The translations under genes and the position numbers were made by a program. 64,000 nt of DNA from Pseudooceanicola sp. (GTDB taxonomy: Bacteria; Pseudomonadota; Alphaproteobacteria; Rhodobacterales; Rhodobacteraceae), in assembly GCA_002709085.1 (NCBI GenBank), contig PAPR01000065.1, positions 1-64,000 on the forward strand. The letters run 5' to 3'. Of this stretch, positions 51,613 through 61,500 are shown in pieces (the stretch's first letter is position 1; each line of letters opens with the position of its first letter). The notes below the pieces were generated by a model. It saw only the letters and a program-made list of their open reading frames with translations, searched no databases and had not been told where the DNA came from.

Positions 51613-52623
51613 ATGAAAAACAGCACGTCTCACCCCCCATTGGCCGTCACGATAGGCGACACCGCCGGGATCGGACCCGAGGTGGCACTGCGCGCCCTGT
51701 CGCAGCCCGACATGCCCCGCTGCGTACTGATCGGACCGCCTGCCGCAGCGGTGCGCGCGCGCGATCTTGTGGCACCGGGGGTCGAGATCACGGTGGTCGA
51801 AGCCCCGGAAGAGGCGCTTAACCTGCGCAGCGGCGTGGCGATGATCCCCAGCAGCCGGAGCCAGCCTCACCCCTACGGTGAAGTTTCTCGCCAGGCGGGT
51901 CAGATGGCCTATGACGCGATCATGATGGCGATTTCGCTGGCCAAGGCAGGGCGGGTCGCGGGCATTGTCACCGGCCCGATCCACAAGGCCGCTCTGGCCG
52001 CCGCCAATATCCCGTTTCCCGGTCACACGGAAATGCTGGAACAGCATAGTGGCGTGCGTGATGCCGGGGGACGGGTCGCCATGATGCTGGCGAATGACGT
52101 GTTGCGCACCGTTCTTGTCACCATCCACGTCTCGCTGCGCGAGGCGATCGAGCAGGCGGATCACGCGGCGCAGATGCGCACGATCCGGCTGGCGCACAAG
52201 GCCTGTGTCGCCTTTGGCATCGGCAACCCGCGGATCGCAGTCGCAGGCCTGAACCCGCATGCCGGGGAGGACGGCCTCTTTGGACGCGAAGAGATCGAGA
52301 TCATCGCCCCCGCCATTGCCGAGGCGCGCGCCGAAGGCATGGACGTCAGCGGTCCGCATCCTGGCGATACGGTATTCATGCAGGCGCGGACGGGGAAATT
52401 CGATATCGTCGTCGCGCAATACCACGATCAGGGGCTGATCCCGATCAAGTACATGGGTCTCGACAAGGGGGTCAACGTCACGCTCGGCCTGCCATTCGTG
52501 CGCACCTCTCCCGATCATGGCACAGCATTCGACATCGCGGGGCAGGGGATTGCGAACCCGGAGTCGATGGTTCAGGCGATCAGGATGGCCGACCGGATGT
52601 CGCGCTCAAAGTTACGGGCATAA
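51613..52623 (+). CDS. pdxA: 4-hydroxythreonine-4-phosphate dehydrogenase
   Basis: AVTIGDTAGIGPEVALRAL; GPIHKAAL; GLNPHAGEDGLFGREE; YHDQGLIPIK. Confidence 0.96.
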   Translation: MKNSTSHPPLAVTIGDTAGIGPEVALRALSQPDMPRCVLIGPPAAAVRARDLVAPGVEITVVEAPEEALNLRSGVAMIPSSRSQPHPYGEVSRQAGQMAYDAIMMAISLAKAGRVAGIVTGPIHKAALAAANIPFPGHTEMLEQHSGVRDAGGRVAMMLANDVLRTVLVTIHVSLREAIEQADHAAQMRTIRLAHKACVAFGIGNPRIAVAGLNPHAGEDGLFGREEIEIIAPAIAEARAEGMDVSGPHPGDTVFMQARTGKFDIVVAQYHDQGLIPIKYMGLDKGVNVTLGLPFVRTSPDHGTAFDIAGQGIANPESMVQAIRMADRMSRSKLRA

Positions 52624-52678
52624 ACGCTACGGGCTTAATCGGCGGTTCGGGCTGCGCGGCGAAACGAAGCGGCGTGGC

Positions 52679-53887
52679 TCAGACCCCGCGAAGGGCGAGC
52701 ACCGCGTTCAGCCCGCCAAAGGCAAAGGCGTTGGACAGCACCACATCGACCTTGGCCTGTCGCGCCTCGTTCGGTACGACGTCCAGCGTGCACTCGGGGT
52801 CGGGTTCCTCGTAACCGATGGTCGGGGCGATCACCCCGTCGCGCACTGCCATGATGCAGGCCAGCAGCTCCACCGCGCCGGTGCCCCCGATCACATGCCC
52901 GTGCATCGACTTGGTGGAGGAGATCATCACCTTGTCCGCATGCGGGCCGAGGGCGTCGGCCACTGCGGCGCATTCGGTTTTGTCGTTGGCCGCCGTTCCG
53001 GTGCCGTGGGCGTTGATATAGCTCACCTGCTCGGGGTTTACGCCGGCATCCTTCATCGCGCCGGAAATCGCGCGCGCCGCGCCCTGCTTGGACGGCATCA
53101 CGATGTCCGAGGCGTCCGAGGACATGGCAAAGCCAATCAATTCGGCCAGTATCTCCGCGCCGCGCGCCTTGGCGTGTTCATATTCCTCAAAGACGAAAAT
53201 GCCCGCGCCTTCGCCCTGCACCATGCCGTTGCGGTTGGCGCTGAAGGGGCGGCAGGCGTCCTTGGACATAACGCGCAAGCCCTCCCAGGCCTTCACCCCA
53301 CCAAAGCACAGCATCGATTCCGAGCCGCCCGTGACCATCGCCGGCGCCATGCCGCTGCGCACCATCTGAAAGGCCTGCGCCATGGCGTGGTTCGACGAGG
53401 CGCAGGCGGTCGAGACGGTGAAGGACGGCCCCTTGAGGTTGTATTCCATGCTGACGTGGCTGGCGGCGGCGTTGTTCATCAGCTTGGGCACGACGAAAGG
53501 ATGCACCCGGTTCTTGCCGTCCTCATAGACCGAGCGGTAATTGTCGTCCCAGGTCGAGACGCCACCGCCGGCAGTGCCGAGAACGACGCCGGACTTGGAG
53601 GCCAGTTCACCGATGAATTCCAGCCCCGATTGCTCGATCGCCTGTTTGGCGGCAAAGAGGGTGAACTGGGTGAACCGATCATAAAGCGCCATTTGCTGGC
53701 GATTGAATTGCGCGTCGGCCTCAAAACCCTTGACCTGTCCGCCGATGGTGATCGCAAGTCGTTCGACGTCGCGAAACTCCAGCTCGCCAATGCCGCAGAG
53801 TCCCTCCTGCATCGCCTGCATGGTCTCGGGCACCGAATGGCCGAGCGAATTGATCGTTCCAGCGCCGGTAATGACGACGCGCTTCAC
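52679..53887 (-). CDS. Beta-ketoacyl-ACP synthase (FabF/FabB-like)
   Basis: TVSTACASSNHAMAQAF catalytic Cys; INAHGTGTAANDKTE; SSTKSMHGHVIGGTGAVE. Confidence 0.94.
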   Translation of the reverse strand: MKRVVITGAGTINSLGHSVPETMQAMQEGLCGIGELEFRDVERLAITIGGQVKGFEADAQFNRQQMALYDRFTQFTLFAAKQAIEQSGLEFIGELASKSGVVLGTAGGGVSTWDDNYRSVYEDGKNRVHPFVVPKLMNNAAASHVSMEYNLKGPSFTVSTACASSNHAMAQAFQMVRSGMAPAMVTGGSESMLCFGGVKAWEGLRVMSKDACRPFSANRNGMVQGEGAGIFVFEEYEHAKARGAEILAELIGFAMSSDASDIVMPSKQGAARAISGAMKDAGVNPEQVSYINAHGTGTAANDKTECAAVADALGPHADKVMISSTKSMHGHVIGGTGAVELLACIMAVRDGVIAPTIGYEEPDPECTLDVVPNEARQAKVDVVLSNAFAFGGLNAVLALRGV

Positions 53888-54144
53888 GATTTCTGATCCG
53901 CCACCAGCTTTTCGATATTCCTGACGATGGATCCGACAGAGGAGATATCGAAATCGCTTTCTGTCGGCTCGTTGGCGTTGAAAGGCACCTGGATGTCAAA
54001 AGCCTCCTCGATTGCGAAGATGCTTTCGACAAGCCCGAGGCTATCTATCCCGAGGTCTTCGAGCGACGACTCCATCGTCACATCGGCAGGGTCAATCATG
54101 GCCTGATCGGCGATGATTTCGATGACCTTATGCTTGATATCCAT
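53884..54144 (-). CDS. Acyl carrier protein
   Basis: SSLEDLGIDSLGLVESIFAIEEAFDIQVP (DSL phosphopantetheine site); overlaps the KAS start. Confidence 0.94.
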   Translation of the reverse strand: MDIKHKVIEIIADQAMIDPADVTMESSLEDLGIDSLGLVESIFAIEEAFDIQVPFNANEPTESDFDISSVGSIVRNIEKLVADQKS

Positions 54145-54179
54145 GGTGCCGGCCCCCCAAAGGCTGATTTAGCCGGGAT

Positions 54180-55271
54180 CTAATCATTCTGGTCCGACTT
54201 GAAAACCGCTTTTTGCAGCTTTGCCACCTCTGTGAACAGGCGGGGAAGGCGGCGCAGGGCCTTGTAGGTCTCAAGATGCGTGTCCATCTTCATCGCCGGA
54301 TAGCCCAGAACGACGCGGCCCGCGGGCACCTTGGACAGGATCTTGGTGCCGCCACCCGCGACGACGTTGTCGCCCACTGTCGTGTTGTCAGTGACGCCGA
54401 CCTGACCGCCGAGGATCACGTTGTTGCCGATGACCGTGGAACCGGCAACACCGACCAGCGCGGCGAACAGACAATCATGGCCAACGCGGACGTTGTGCGC
54501 GACATGGCAGAGGTTGTCGATCTTGCAGCCGTTGCCGACCTCGGTCGGGCGGATGGTGCCGCTATCGACGCAGCTATTCGCGCCCAGTTCGACGTCATCC
54601 CCGATCACCACGCTGCCAAGGGAATGGATGCGCAGCCAGCTTTGACCCTGGGCCGTGACAGCGTCGCCGAGGGACGCGCGCGCCTGTTCCACGGTCGATT
54701 CCTCGGGTGTGACAAAGCTGAGCCCGTCCGCCCCGACCACCGCACCGGGTTGTGCGACGAACCGCTCGCCGATCCGCACGCGCGCCATGATGCGCACGCC
54801 CGGATGCAGGATGGCAGAGCAACCGATGCGGGTTGCCTCGCCGATATAGCACTGCGGCCCGATCACGCTGCCCGCCCCGATCTGCACATTCGCGCCGATA
54901 TAGGCCATCGGTCCAACCGAGACGTTTTCACCCAATCGCGCCGTTGCCTCGATGATCGCGGTTGGATGAATGCCCGTGCCGTATCCCTGTCCGGGGTCCA
55001 GCATCGCAGTCAGTCCGGCCATGGCGACGCGTGGACGCTGCACCAGCACCGCCGCCTTGAGGCCGAGTGCCTTCCAATCCGCATCGGCCCAGAGGATCGC
55101 GACCTCTGCATGTCCTTCGCCGAGGCGCTCCGCATAGGCGGGTTTCATCGCCAGTGCGATGTCGCCGGGGGTCGCGGTCGCAGGCTCGGCCGCGCCGGAA
55201 ACAGTCAGGTCGACCGCCCCCTCGACGCGGGCCCCGATGGCATCGGCAATCTGTTGAACGGTAAAGGTCAT
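54180..55271 (-). CDS. lpxD: UDP-3-O-acylglucosamine N-acyltransferase
   Basis: Left-handed beta-helix hexapeptide repeats; MTFTVQQIADAIGARVEG; HVAHNVRVGHDCLFAALVGVAGSTVIGNNVILGGQVGV. Confidence 0.95.
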   Translation of the reverse strand: MTFTVQQIADAIGARVEGAVDLTVSGAAEPATATPGDIALAMKPAYAERLGEGHAEVAILWADADWKALGLKAAVLVQRPRVAMAGLTAMLDPGQGYGTGIHPTAIIEATARLGENVSVGPMAYIGANVQIGAGSVIGPQCYIGEATRIGCSAILHPGVRIMARVRIGERFVAQPGAVVGADGLSFVTPEESTVEQARASLGDAVTAQGQSWLRIHSLGSVVIGDDVELGANSCVDSGTIRPTEVGNGCKIDNLCHVAHNVRVGHDCLFAALVGVAGSTVIGNNVILGGQVGVTDNTTVGDNVVAGGGTKILSKVPAGRVVLGYPAMKMDTHLETYKALRRLPRLFTEVAKLQKAVFKSDQND

Positions 55272-55304
55272 CGTGGTCTCCCGGACGGGGTGTCCGGGTT
55301 GCAG

Positions 55305-56933
55305 TTAGCCCCGAACGCCGCGCAATTCCACCCCTTCACGCGCCAGCGCGTTCCAGATTTTGCCGTCCCGCTCATAGACGTCGCGGCGATAGGTCATGCG
55401 ACCCTTGGCCTGACTGACCGCGGTGCGATAGATCAGATGGACCGGCAGCGGCTCGGCCAGATTCACACGGGTTTCCATTCCGGTCCGCAGTTTCGACTGG
55501 AACAGCCCCTTGGGGTCGTCGGTCTGCCAGGCGAGCAACGCATAGGCGAAATCAAAGGGGTCGTTCAGACGGATGCAGCCGTGGCTGAAGGCGCGGGAAT
55601 CCCGCGAAAACAGGCTTTTGGCCGGTGTGTCGTGCAGGTAGATGTTGTGCACGTTCGGGAACATGAACTTAACGAGGCCCAGCGCGTTGCGTGACGACGG
55701 CGGCTGTTTGATGTCGAACGGAAAATTGCGCTTGCTATAGGCGGCAAAGTTGACCGAGCCGCGATTGACCACCTGACCACGCGCGTTCACCAGATTGAGG
55801 TGACCGTTCGAATAGGGGTTCCGCTTGAACGCCGGCAGGTATTCGTTGACGGCGATGGAGCGCGGCACGTTCCACGTCGGGTTGATCACCATATGCTCCA
55901 TCACATCGGAAAATTCCGGAGTACGATGCGTTGAGAGGTTCTTGCCGATCACGGATTTGGTCTCGAAATAGACCTCGTCGTTCTCGATGATCCGCGATTT
56001 GAAATCGGCGAGATTGACCAGCACATGGCGTTGTCCGAGGTCCTGGTTGATCCAGCGTTCCCGCTCCATCGCGACGATGACCGATTTCAGACGGTCCTCG
56101 GCGGGGATATTGACCTGCTGCATGGTGGTGCTGCCCGCGACGCCGTCCTGGGGGAGGCCGTGGTCAACCTGAAATTCGAGGATAGCTCGCTCCATCGCGG
56201 CATCATAGGTCGTTGCCACTGTGCGCGGCAGGTAGCCCATGACCATCAGCCGGTTGCGCAGGGCGATCACGTCATTGCCGCTTGCGCCGGGCTTCACGCT
56301 GGTGTCGCGCACCGCTGGACCAAAGCCGCCCTGGGCGATCAAGGTCTCCAGCCGCAGTTTTTCGCGCATCAGCCGGTTATATTCGGCGCGCTGTGGCGGC
56401 AGCGACGCGAGGAAGCCTGCGGGATCGTCAGAGGTGATCCCCTGCAGATAAACGGAGGCCTCGCGCAACGGGATCTCACGCACGATTCCGGGGTCGATCC
56501 GTTTGGGCGTCAGGAGGCCGGTCTGAATATCCGCAGCATAGGCGAGGTAGAGGCGCGAAAGTTTGACGTCGAGCCGCGCGCGCGTCACGTCGTCGTGGGC
56601 CGCGCGCATCGCCTGCATCACGCCGGGCACGTCGTAGGCGACCGTAGGTAAGCCGTGATCACTGACCGAATTGAGGGCGGTCAGAAGGGCGCGGCGCCGG
56701 GTGATGAACGGCTCCCCTGCGCCTGTCCAGATGGGCCGGAAATCGTTTGCGCGATAATAGCTGGCAAGCTCGCGATCCTCCGACGCAGCTTGCGCCACTG
56801 TCTGCTGGAAGGCAGTGACCTGGACCGTGAAGGCCTCGGCTGTCGTCTGGCTTTGAGCAAGGCCGGGGCCAGCCGTCACGGCAATGGCAATGAGAGCGGA
56901 GGCAGAGATCCGGCGGGCGCGCGTCGCGAACAT
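55305..56933 (-). CDS. L,D-transpeptidase (YcbB/LdtD-like) with peptidoglycan-binding domain
   Basis: PG-binding repeat YDAAMERAILEFQVDHGLPQDGVAG and SHGCIRLNDPFDFA catalytic motif. Confidence 0.93.
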   Translation of the reverse strand: MFATRARRISASALIAIAVTAGPGLAQSQTTAEAFTVQVTAFQQTVAQAASEDRELASYYRANDFRPIWTGAGEPFITRRRALLTALNSVSDHGLPTVAYDVPGVMQAMRAAHDDVTRARLDVKLSRLYLAYAADIQTGLLTPKRIDPGIVREIPLREASVYLQGITSDDPAGFLASLPPQRAEYNRLMREKLRLETLIAQGGFGPAVRDTSVKPGASGNDVIALRNRLMVMGYLPRTVATTYDAAMERAILEFQVDHGLPQDGVAGSTTMQQVNIPAEDRLKSVIVAMERERWINQDLGQRHVLVNLADFKSRIIENDEVYFETKSVIGKNLSTHRTPEFSDVMEHMVINPTWNVPRSIAVNEYLPAFKRNPYSNGHLNLVNARGQVVNRGSVNFAAYSKRNFPFDIKQPPSSRNALGLVKFMFPNVHNIYLHDTPAKSLFSRDSRAFSHGCIRLNDPFDFAYALLAWQTDDPKGLFQSKLRTGMETRVNLAEPLPVHLIYRTAVSQAKGRMTYRRDVYERDGKIWNALAREGVELRGVRG

Positions 56934-57257
56934 TATGTCTTCATCCTTCTTAACAGGCTCTTAACTTATACAGTGGCGACTTCTTGCCCAGAGTGTCCAC
57001 TCACAATAATATTTCTACATTAACATCTTTCCGTTTGATGCAAGACCGCTACGCGCGGCGCGCGAACACGGCTCACCGTCCCGGTTCCGCCTGTTTTGGC
57101 AGATTCTCGCCGAAACGGAGAGAGTCACTAAAATGGTTGTCAATTGCGCCTTGGTCCAACCGCCCACCTATGCGATAAAAATGATGCATCTGGGGATGAG
57201 ATGTAGAAATCGCCGCGTAACATCGCGGCACAGGTAGCGACGGGACAGGCGCGAAAC

Positions 57258-57827
57258 ATGGCAATCGAAAGCTCGGCGGGACTCTCGCGGCGTGCGCTCT
57301 TGGGCGCATTCGCGGCAACAGCAGTGGTAGCCGCCCCCACATTCTCCAAAGCAGCAGGTATCTTGCGCAACGCAGGCGATATTCGCCGCATCCGCATGTA
57401 CTCGGCCCGAACCGGTGAACGGCTGGACATGATCTATTGGGTCGAGGGTCACTACATCAAGGACGCGGTGAAGGAAGTGAACCACTTTATGCGTGACTGG
57501 CGCAATGATGGTGTCAGGATGATCGACCTGCGGACCATCGACATCATGGCTGCCTCTCACAACCTGATGGATGTCAGCGAACCCTACATGCTGTTGTCGG
57601 GTTACAGAACACCCCAGACAAACGCGATGCTGCGGTCGAAATCCCGTAACGTTGCGCGCAATTCCCTACATATGAAGGGGCAGGCGGCTGATCTGCGGTT
57701 GTCCTCACGCTCCGTCAACCAAATGGCAAAGGCGGCCTCAGCCTGCCGTGCAGGTGGTGTCGGGCGCTACAGCGGGTCGAACTTTGTGCATATGGATTGC
57801 GGACCTGTGCGGGCCTGGGGCGCGTAA
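57258..57827 (+). CDS. YcbK/DUF882-type M15-like peptidase with Tat-like signal
   Basis: LSRRALLGAFAATAVVAAP; SGYRTPQTNAML; SLHMKGQAADLRL; FVHMDCGPVRAW. Confidence 0.92.
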   Translation: MAIESSAGLSRRALLGAFAATAVVAAPTFSKAAGILRNAGDIRRIRMYSARTGERLDMIYWVEGHYIKDAVKEVNHFMRDWRNDGVRMIDLRTIDIMAASHNLMDVSEPYMLLSGYRTPQTNAMLRSKSRNVARNSLHMKGQAADLRLSSRSVNQMAKAASACRAGGVGRYSGSNFVHMDCGPVRAWGA

Positions 57828-58075
57828 GGCGCAGGTCAGGCTTCGGGCGTATAGCGCCCCGCAGCCTCGGATCTGATCTCCGTCCCGATCGACACAACGG
57901 ACCAATCCTGAGGGGAACGTGATTGCGCGCTCTGTCTTGGCGACGCGGTTCTCACGAGGTAGTTGATAGCGGCAGGGTATCCGGGCCGGTGCCGCTTTTT
58001 TGGCGCCGGATCCTTTGGACCCGGCCCTTCCCCCCCCCACACGCTTTCTGGGACGCCTGACTGGTCAGTCCAACG

Positions 58076-58103
58076 AAAAACGCCCGCCGAAATGGCGAGC
58101 GTT
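58076..58103 (-). terminator. Intrinsic terminator downstream of IalB-family gene
   Basis: Minus strand AAACGCTCGCC-ATTT-CGGCGGGCGTTTTT. Confidence 0.7.
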
Positions 58104-58141
58104 TCACACGTGTTTCGCATCCCGCAGGGCGGGAAGCGCGG

Positions 58142-58849
58142 TTATTGCTGCGGCGGGGCAATCACACCGGTGGATTCGTAACTAGCGGTAAAGCCGGTGA
58201 GAGAGAGCGAAAGCTCAACCGGCTTGTCCTGAGCCTCGAAGGGAAAAATCGTGACCGTGGCGACATTGCCCTTCTTGAAGGCGGCGACATCCGCCGGAAG
58301 CAAGCCGATACGGGCATAACACCCACCCTGATCGCAGAAGGCATACCGGTAGACCTTGCCTTGTGAGCTGTCGACCGCAACGCGCAGGTCCTTCGATAGC
58401 GCGGTCCCATGGGGGACGGCGATTGTGGCACCCGCGGCCACCTGACCGCCTGGCGGCAGTTTTTCGATGATCACCTCGGCGACGGGATTATTTTCGTCAC
58501 CGCGTAACAATTGGTACATTTGGCAAGGTTCCTGCGTCGGATCTTCCATTTTCACGCATTGGATTTGCCAGTCGCCGGTCTGCTCGCGCACATAAGCGTC
58601 GCCGAGCCCCGGAGCTTCGGCCTGACCGGTGTCCAGAGTCGGATCGGTGGGCGTCGTCTCTGCGGTCGCGGCCCCCGTCGTCGCGTCTTCGTTTGCCGCG
58701 CTGTCGGTCGCCGGGGCGGAGGTGTCCGGTGTCGCGCTCTGGGCTGAATCCTCGGGCTTTGGGGCGGCGGCGTCATTGGATTGCGCCAGTGCCGCGCCGG
58801 AAAAGGCAGCGAGGGCCAGAACGGAGAGCAATGTCTTTTTCTTTAACAT
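58142..58849 (-). CDS. Invasion-associated locus B (IalB) family protein
   Basis: Signal peptide; acidic Ala/Thr-rich linker; GDWQIQCVKMEDPTQEPCQMYQLL...GGCYARIGLLP. Confidence 0.9.
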   Translation of the reverse strand: MLKKKTLLSVLALAAFSGAALAQSNDAAAPKPEDSAQSATPDTSAPATDSAANEDATTGAATAETTPTDPTLDTGQAEAPGLGDAYVREQTGDWQIQCVKMEDPTQEPCQMYQLLRGDENNPVAEVIIEKLPPGGQVAAGATIAVPHGTALSKDLRVAVDSSQGKVYRYAFCDQGGCYARIGLLPADVAAFKKGNVATVTIFPFEAQDKPVELSLSLTGFTASYESTGVIAPPQQ

Positions 58850-59006
58850 TTTGATCCCGTTTCAAGATTGATATCGCAGCGGGACTATCATCTTGGCCAC
58901 GGCTTGTCAGGGGAAAATCGGTCCCCTGTGCTTGGGCAGAGCGACACAGCGACATTCTGCCGGGTCTGCTCAGGGTCGCGGAAAATCTGCTGGCGACCAC
59001 AACGCG

Positions 59007-59031
59007 AAAAGGGACCCGTAGGTCCCTTTTC
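59007..59031. terminator. Orphan terminator-like hairpin
   Basis: AAAAGGGACC-CGTA-GGTCCCTTTTC; no annotated gene ends into it. Confidence 0.5.
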
Positions 59032-59238
59032 TCTTCTCCCTGTCGGACTGGCCGACTTATATTTTATGAGACGCTAGGAGGTTTGCCCTGAACCGTCAAC
59101 ATGGAATCTCTCGAAAAAAAGCATGCGCTCGTCATGTTTGCAAGGCGTTTCAACGCAATAAATTCGTCCGGGCAAGAAATGCACGGCCAATTGCTCTTCG
59201 CGGGCCGCAAGACGAATTCCGGGAAATAGGCTAAGCCG

Positions 59239-59325
59239 AAAAAAAAAGCCGTGCCACGAGGGCACGGCCAGTCAACAGGGAGGAAGTATGTGCCCGCCAG
59301 AGGACATTCGGCGGCCACGAATTCA
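59239..59325 (-). ncRNA. Candidate trans-encoded sRNA with anti-SD motif and intrinsic terminator
   Basis: Minus strand: hairpin GTGGCCGCC-GAATGTCCTCT-GGCGGGCAC (59318-59290), linker with CTTCCTCCC (59286-59278), then GCCGTGCC-CTCGT-GGCACGGC plus T9 (59268-59239). Confidence 0.55.
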
Positions 59326-59389
59326 CTCTGGCAGACAGAAGTTAAGATAGTATGTTCGACCAACAGGAAGATACGCAGCGAGGGCGATC

Positions 59390-60931
59390 ATGGACGGGCA
59401 TGTATTCATCGGCGGCGGGGGCGAGGACTACGCCGTCAAGCAGGGGCTCGCCCTCAAGTACGCCAACCGGCATGGGCTGGTGGCCGGCGCGACCGGCACC
59501 GGCAAGACCGTCACGCTGCAGATCATGGCCGAGGGGTTCGCCGCGGCCGGGGTTCCAGTTTTCCTGTCCGATGTGAAGGGCGATCTCTCGGGCTTGGCCG
59601 AGGCCGGGTCGGAAAGTTTCAAACTGCACGACGCCTTCATGGAGCGGGTGCGCACCATGGGTTACGACGATTTCGCCTACCAAAGCTTTCCAGTGCTGTT
59701 CTGGGACCTCTTCGGTGAGCAGGGCCATCCGATCCGCACCACGGTCACGGAAATGGGGCCGCTGCTGCTGTCGCGCCTGATGGAGTTGACCGAGGCGCAG
59801 GAGGGCGTTCTTAACATCGCGTTCCGCGTCGCGGATGAAGAGGGGATGGCGCTGCTTGACCTCAAGGACCTGCAGGCGTTGCTGGTCTGGGTGGGGGAAA
59901 GCCGATCCGAGCTGGGCCTACGCTACGGCAATATCTCGGCTGCCTCTATTGGCGCGATCCAGCGCCGTCTGCTGGTGCTGGAAAATCAGGGCGCGGCCAA
60001 GCTTTTTGGCGAACCGGCCCTAGAGCTTGCGGACATGATGCGCACCGACACGGAGGGGCGGGGCGTGATCTCGATCCTCGCGGCGGACAAGCTGATGGGG
60101 GCGCCCCGGCTCTACGCGACGTTCTTGTTGTGGCTACTGTCGGAGTTGTTCGAGGAGCTGCCCGAGGTCGGCGATCCGGACAAACCCAAGCTGGTTTTTT
60201 TCTTCGACGAGGCGCATCTTTTGTTCGACGGCGCGCCGAAAGCCCTCGTGGATAAGGTGGAGCAGGTCGCGCGGCTGATCCGCTCCAAAGGGGTCGGCGT
60301 CTATTTCGTCACGCAGAACCCGGCAGACGTGCCGGAGGATATTCTGGGTCAGCTCGGCAATCGCGTGCAACATGCCCTGCGCGCGTTCACCGCCAAGGAC
60401 CGCAAGGAATTGCGGCTGGCCGCGCAGACCTATCGCGACAACCCGCGATTTGAGACCGAGGATGCAATCCGCGAGGTCGGCGTGGGCGAGGCGGTCACGT
60501 CCTTCCTGCAACCCAAGGGCGTGCCGGGCATAGTGGAGCGGACCCTTGTGCGGCCTCCCTCATCGCGCCTCGGCCCGATCACCACCGCGCTGCGCCGGGA
60601 GGTGATCGACACCTCACCGATCGCCGGGAAGTATGAAACGATCAAGGACCGCGACAGCGCCTACGAGATCCTCACCCGCCGCGCGGCAGAGGCTGCGCGT
60701 GAGGCCGAAGAGGCTGAGAAGAAAGAGGAAGACCTCAAGGCCGTCGAGCGGGAATACCAGGCGGGCCGGCGCTACAGCGGCACGCGGGTTGCGCGGTCGT
60801 CCTCACGCTCCACCCGTTCGCCGGACACGATCGGGTCGGCCTTTGGCAAGGCGGTGATCAAGGAGCTGGGCGGCACAACCGGCAGGCGCATTGTTCGCGG
60901 CATCCTCGGCGGCTTGTTCAAGTCGCGCTGA
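59390..60931 (+). CDS. DUF853/YjgR-like HerA-type ATPase
   Basis: [23 protein letters not shown] Walker [14 protein letters not shown] Walker B. Confidence 0.93.
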   Translation: MDGHVFIGGGGEDYAVKQGLALKYANRHGLVAGATGTGKTVTLQIMAEGFAAAGVPVFLSDVKGDLSGLAEAGSESFKLHDAFMERVRTMGYDDFAYQSFPVLFWDLFGEQGHPIRTTVTEMGPLLLSRLMELTEAQEGVLNIAFRVADEEGMALLDLKDLQALLVWVGESRSELGLRYGNISAASIGAIQRRLLVLENQGAAKLFGEPALELADMMRTDTEGRGVISILAADKLMGAPRLYATFLLWLLSELFEELPEVGDPDKPKLVFFFDEAHLLFDGAPKALVDKVEQVARLIRSKGVGVYFVTQNPADVPEDILGQLGNRVQHALRAFTAKDRKELRLAAQTYRDNPRFETEDAIREVGVGEAVTSFLQPKGVPGIVERTLVRPPSSRLGPITTALRREVIDTSPIAGKYETIKDRDSAYEILTRRAAEAAREAEEAEKKEEDLKAVEREYQAGRRYSGTRVARSSSRSTRSPDTIGSAFGKAVIKELGGTTGRRIVRGILGGLFKSR

Positions 60932-60982
60932 GGGGACGCGCCCCGATCTCCGCCGCCTCCAGCAGGCCGACTTTTCAGCCGC

Positions 60983-61489
60983 TCAATCAGAGCCGCGATA
61001 GGGCTTCACGTATTGCATCGCCATGTCCCAGGGGAAGAAGATCCAGGTATCCTGCGAGACCTCGGTGATAAAGGTGTCCACCTGCGGGCGTCCCTTGGGC
61101 TTGGCATAGACCGTGGCGAAATGCGCATTGGGATAGAGCTCGCGGACCATCTCCAGCGTCTTGCCGCTATCGACCAGATCGTCGACGACCAGCACCCCGG
61201 TGCCGTCGCCCATCATCGCCGCATCCGGAGCCTTTAGCACACTGGCGGTGCCCTGATCCTGATGATGGTAGCTTTTGACCGCGATGGTATCGACTGTTCG
61301 AATGTCGAGCTCGCGCGCCACGATCATCGCCGGGGCCATGCCGCCACGGGTGATCGCGACGACCGCCTTCCAGGCGCCGTCGTCCGGGCCATAGCCATCC
61401 AGCCGCCACGCCAGCGCACGGCTGTCGCGATGGATCTGATCCCAACTGACGTGAAAGCCTTTCTCATGCGGCAAAAGCGGGTCGGTCAT
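60983..61489 (-). CDS. gpt: Xanthine-guanine phosphoribosyltransferase
   Basis: [42 protein letters not shown]. Confidence 0.93.
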   Translation of the reverse strand: MTDPLLPHEKGFHVSWDQIHRDSRALAWRLDGYGPDDGAWKAVVAITRGGMAPAMIVARELDIRTVDTIAVKSYHHQDQGTASVLKAPDAAMMGDGTGVLVVDDLVDSGKTLEMVRELYPNAHFATVYAKPKGRPQVDTFITEVSQDTWIFFPWDMAMQYVKPYRGSD

Positions 61490-61500
61490 AGCAAAGTCCT

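Noticed and set aside
52517-53896. 459-aa plus-strand ORF
   Set aside because: Antisense to pdxA end and the ketosynthase gene.
54213-55694. 493-aa plus-strand ORF
   Set aside because: Antisense to lpxD and part of the L,D-transpeptidase; no domain.
59064-59363. 99-aa minus-strand ORF
   Set aside because: Runs through two hairpins including a T9 terminator; sRNA interpretation preferred.
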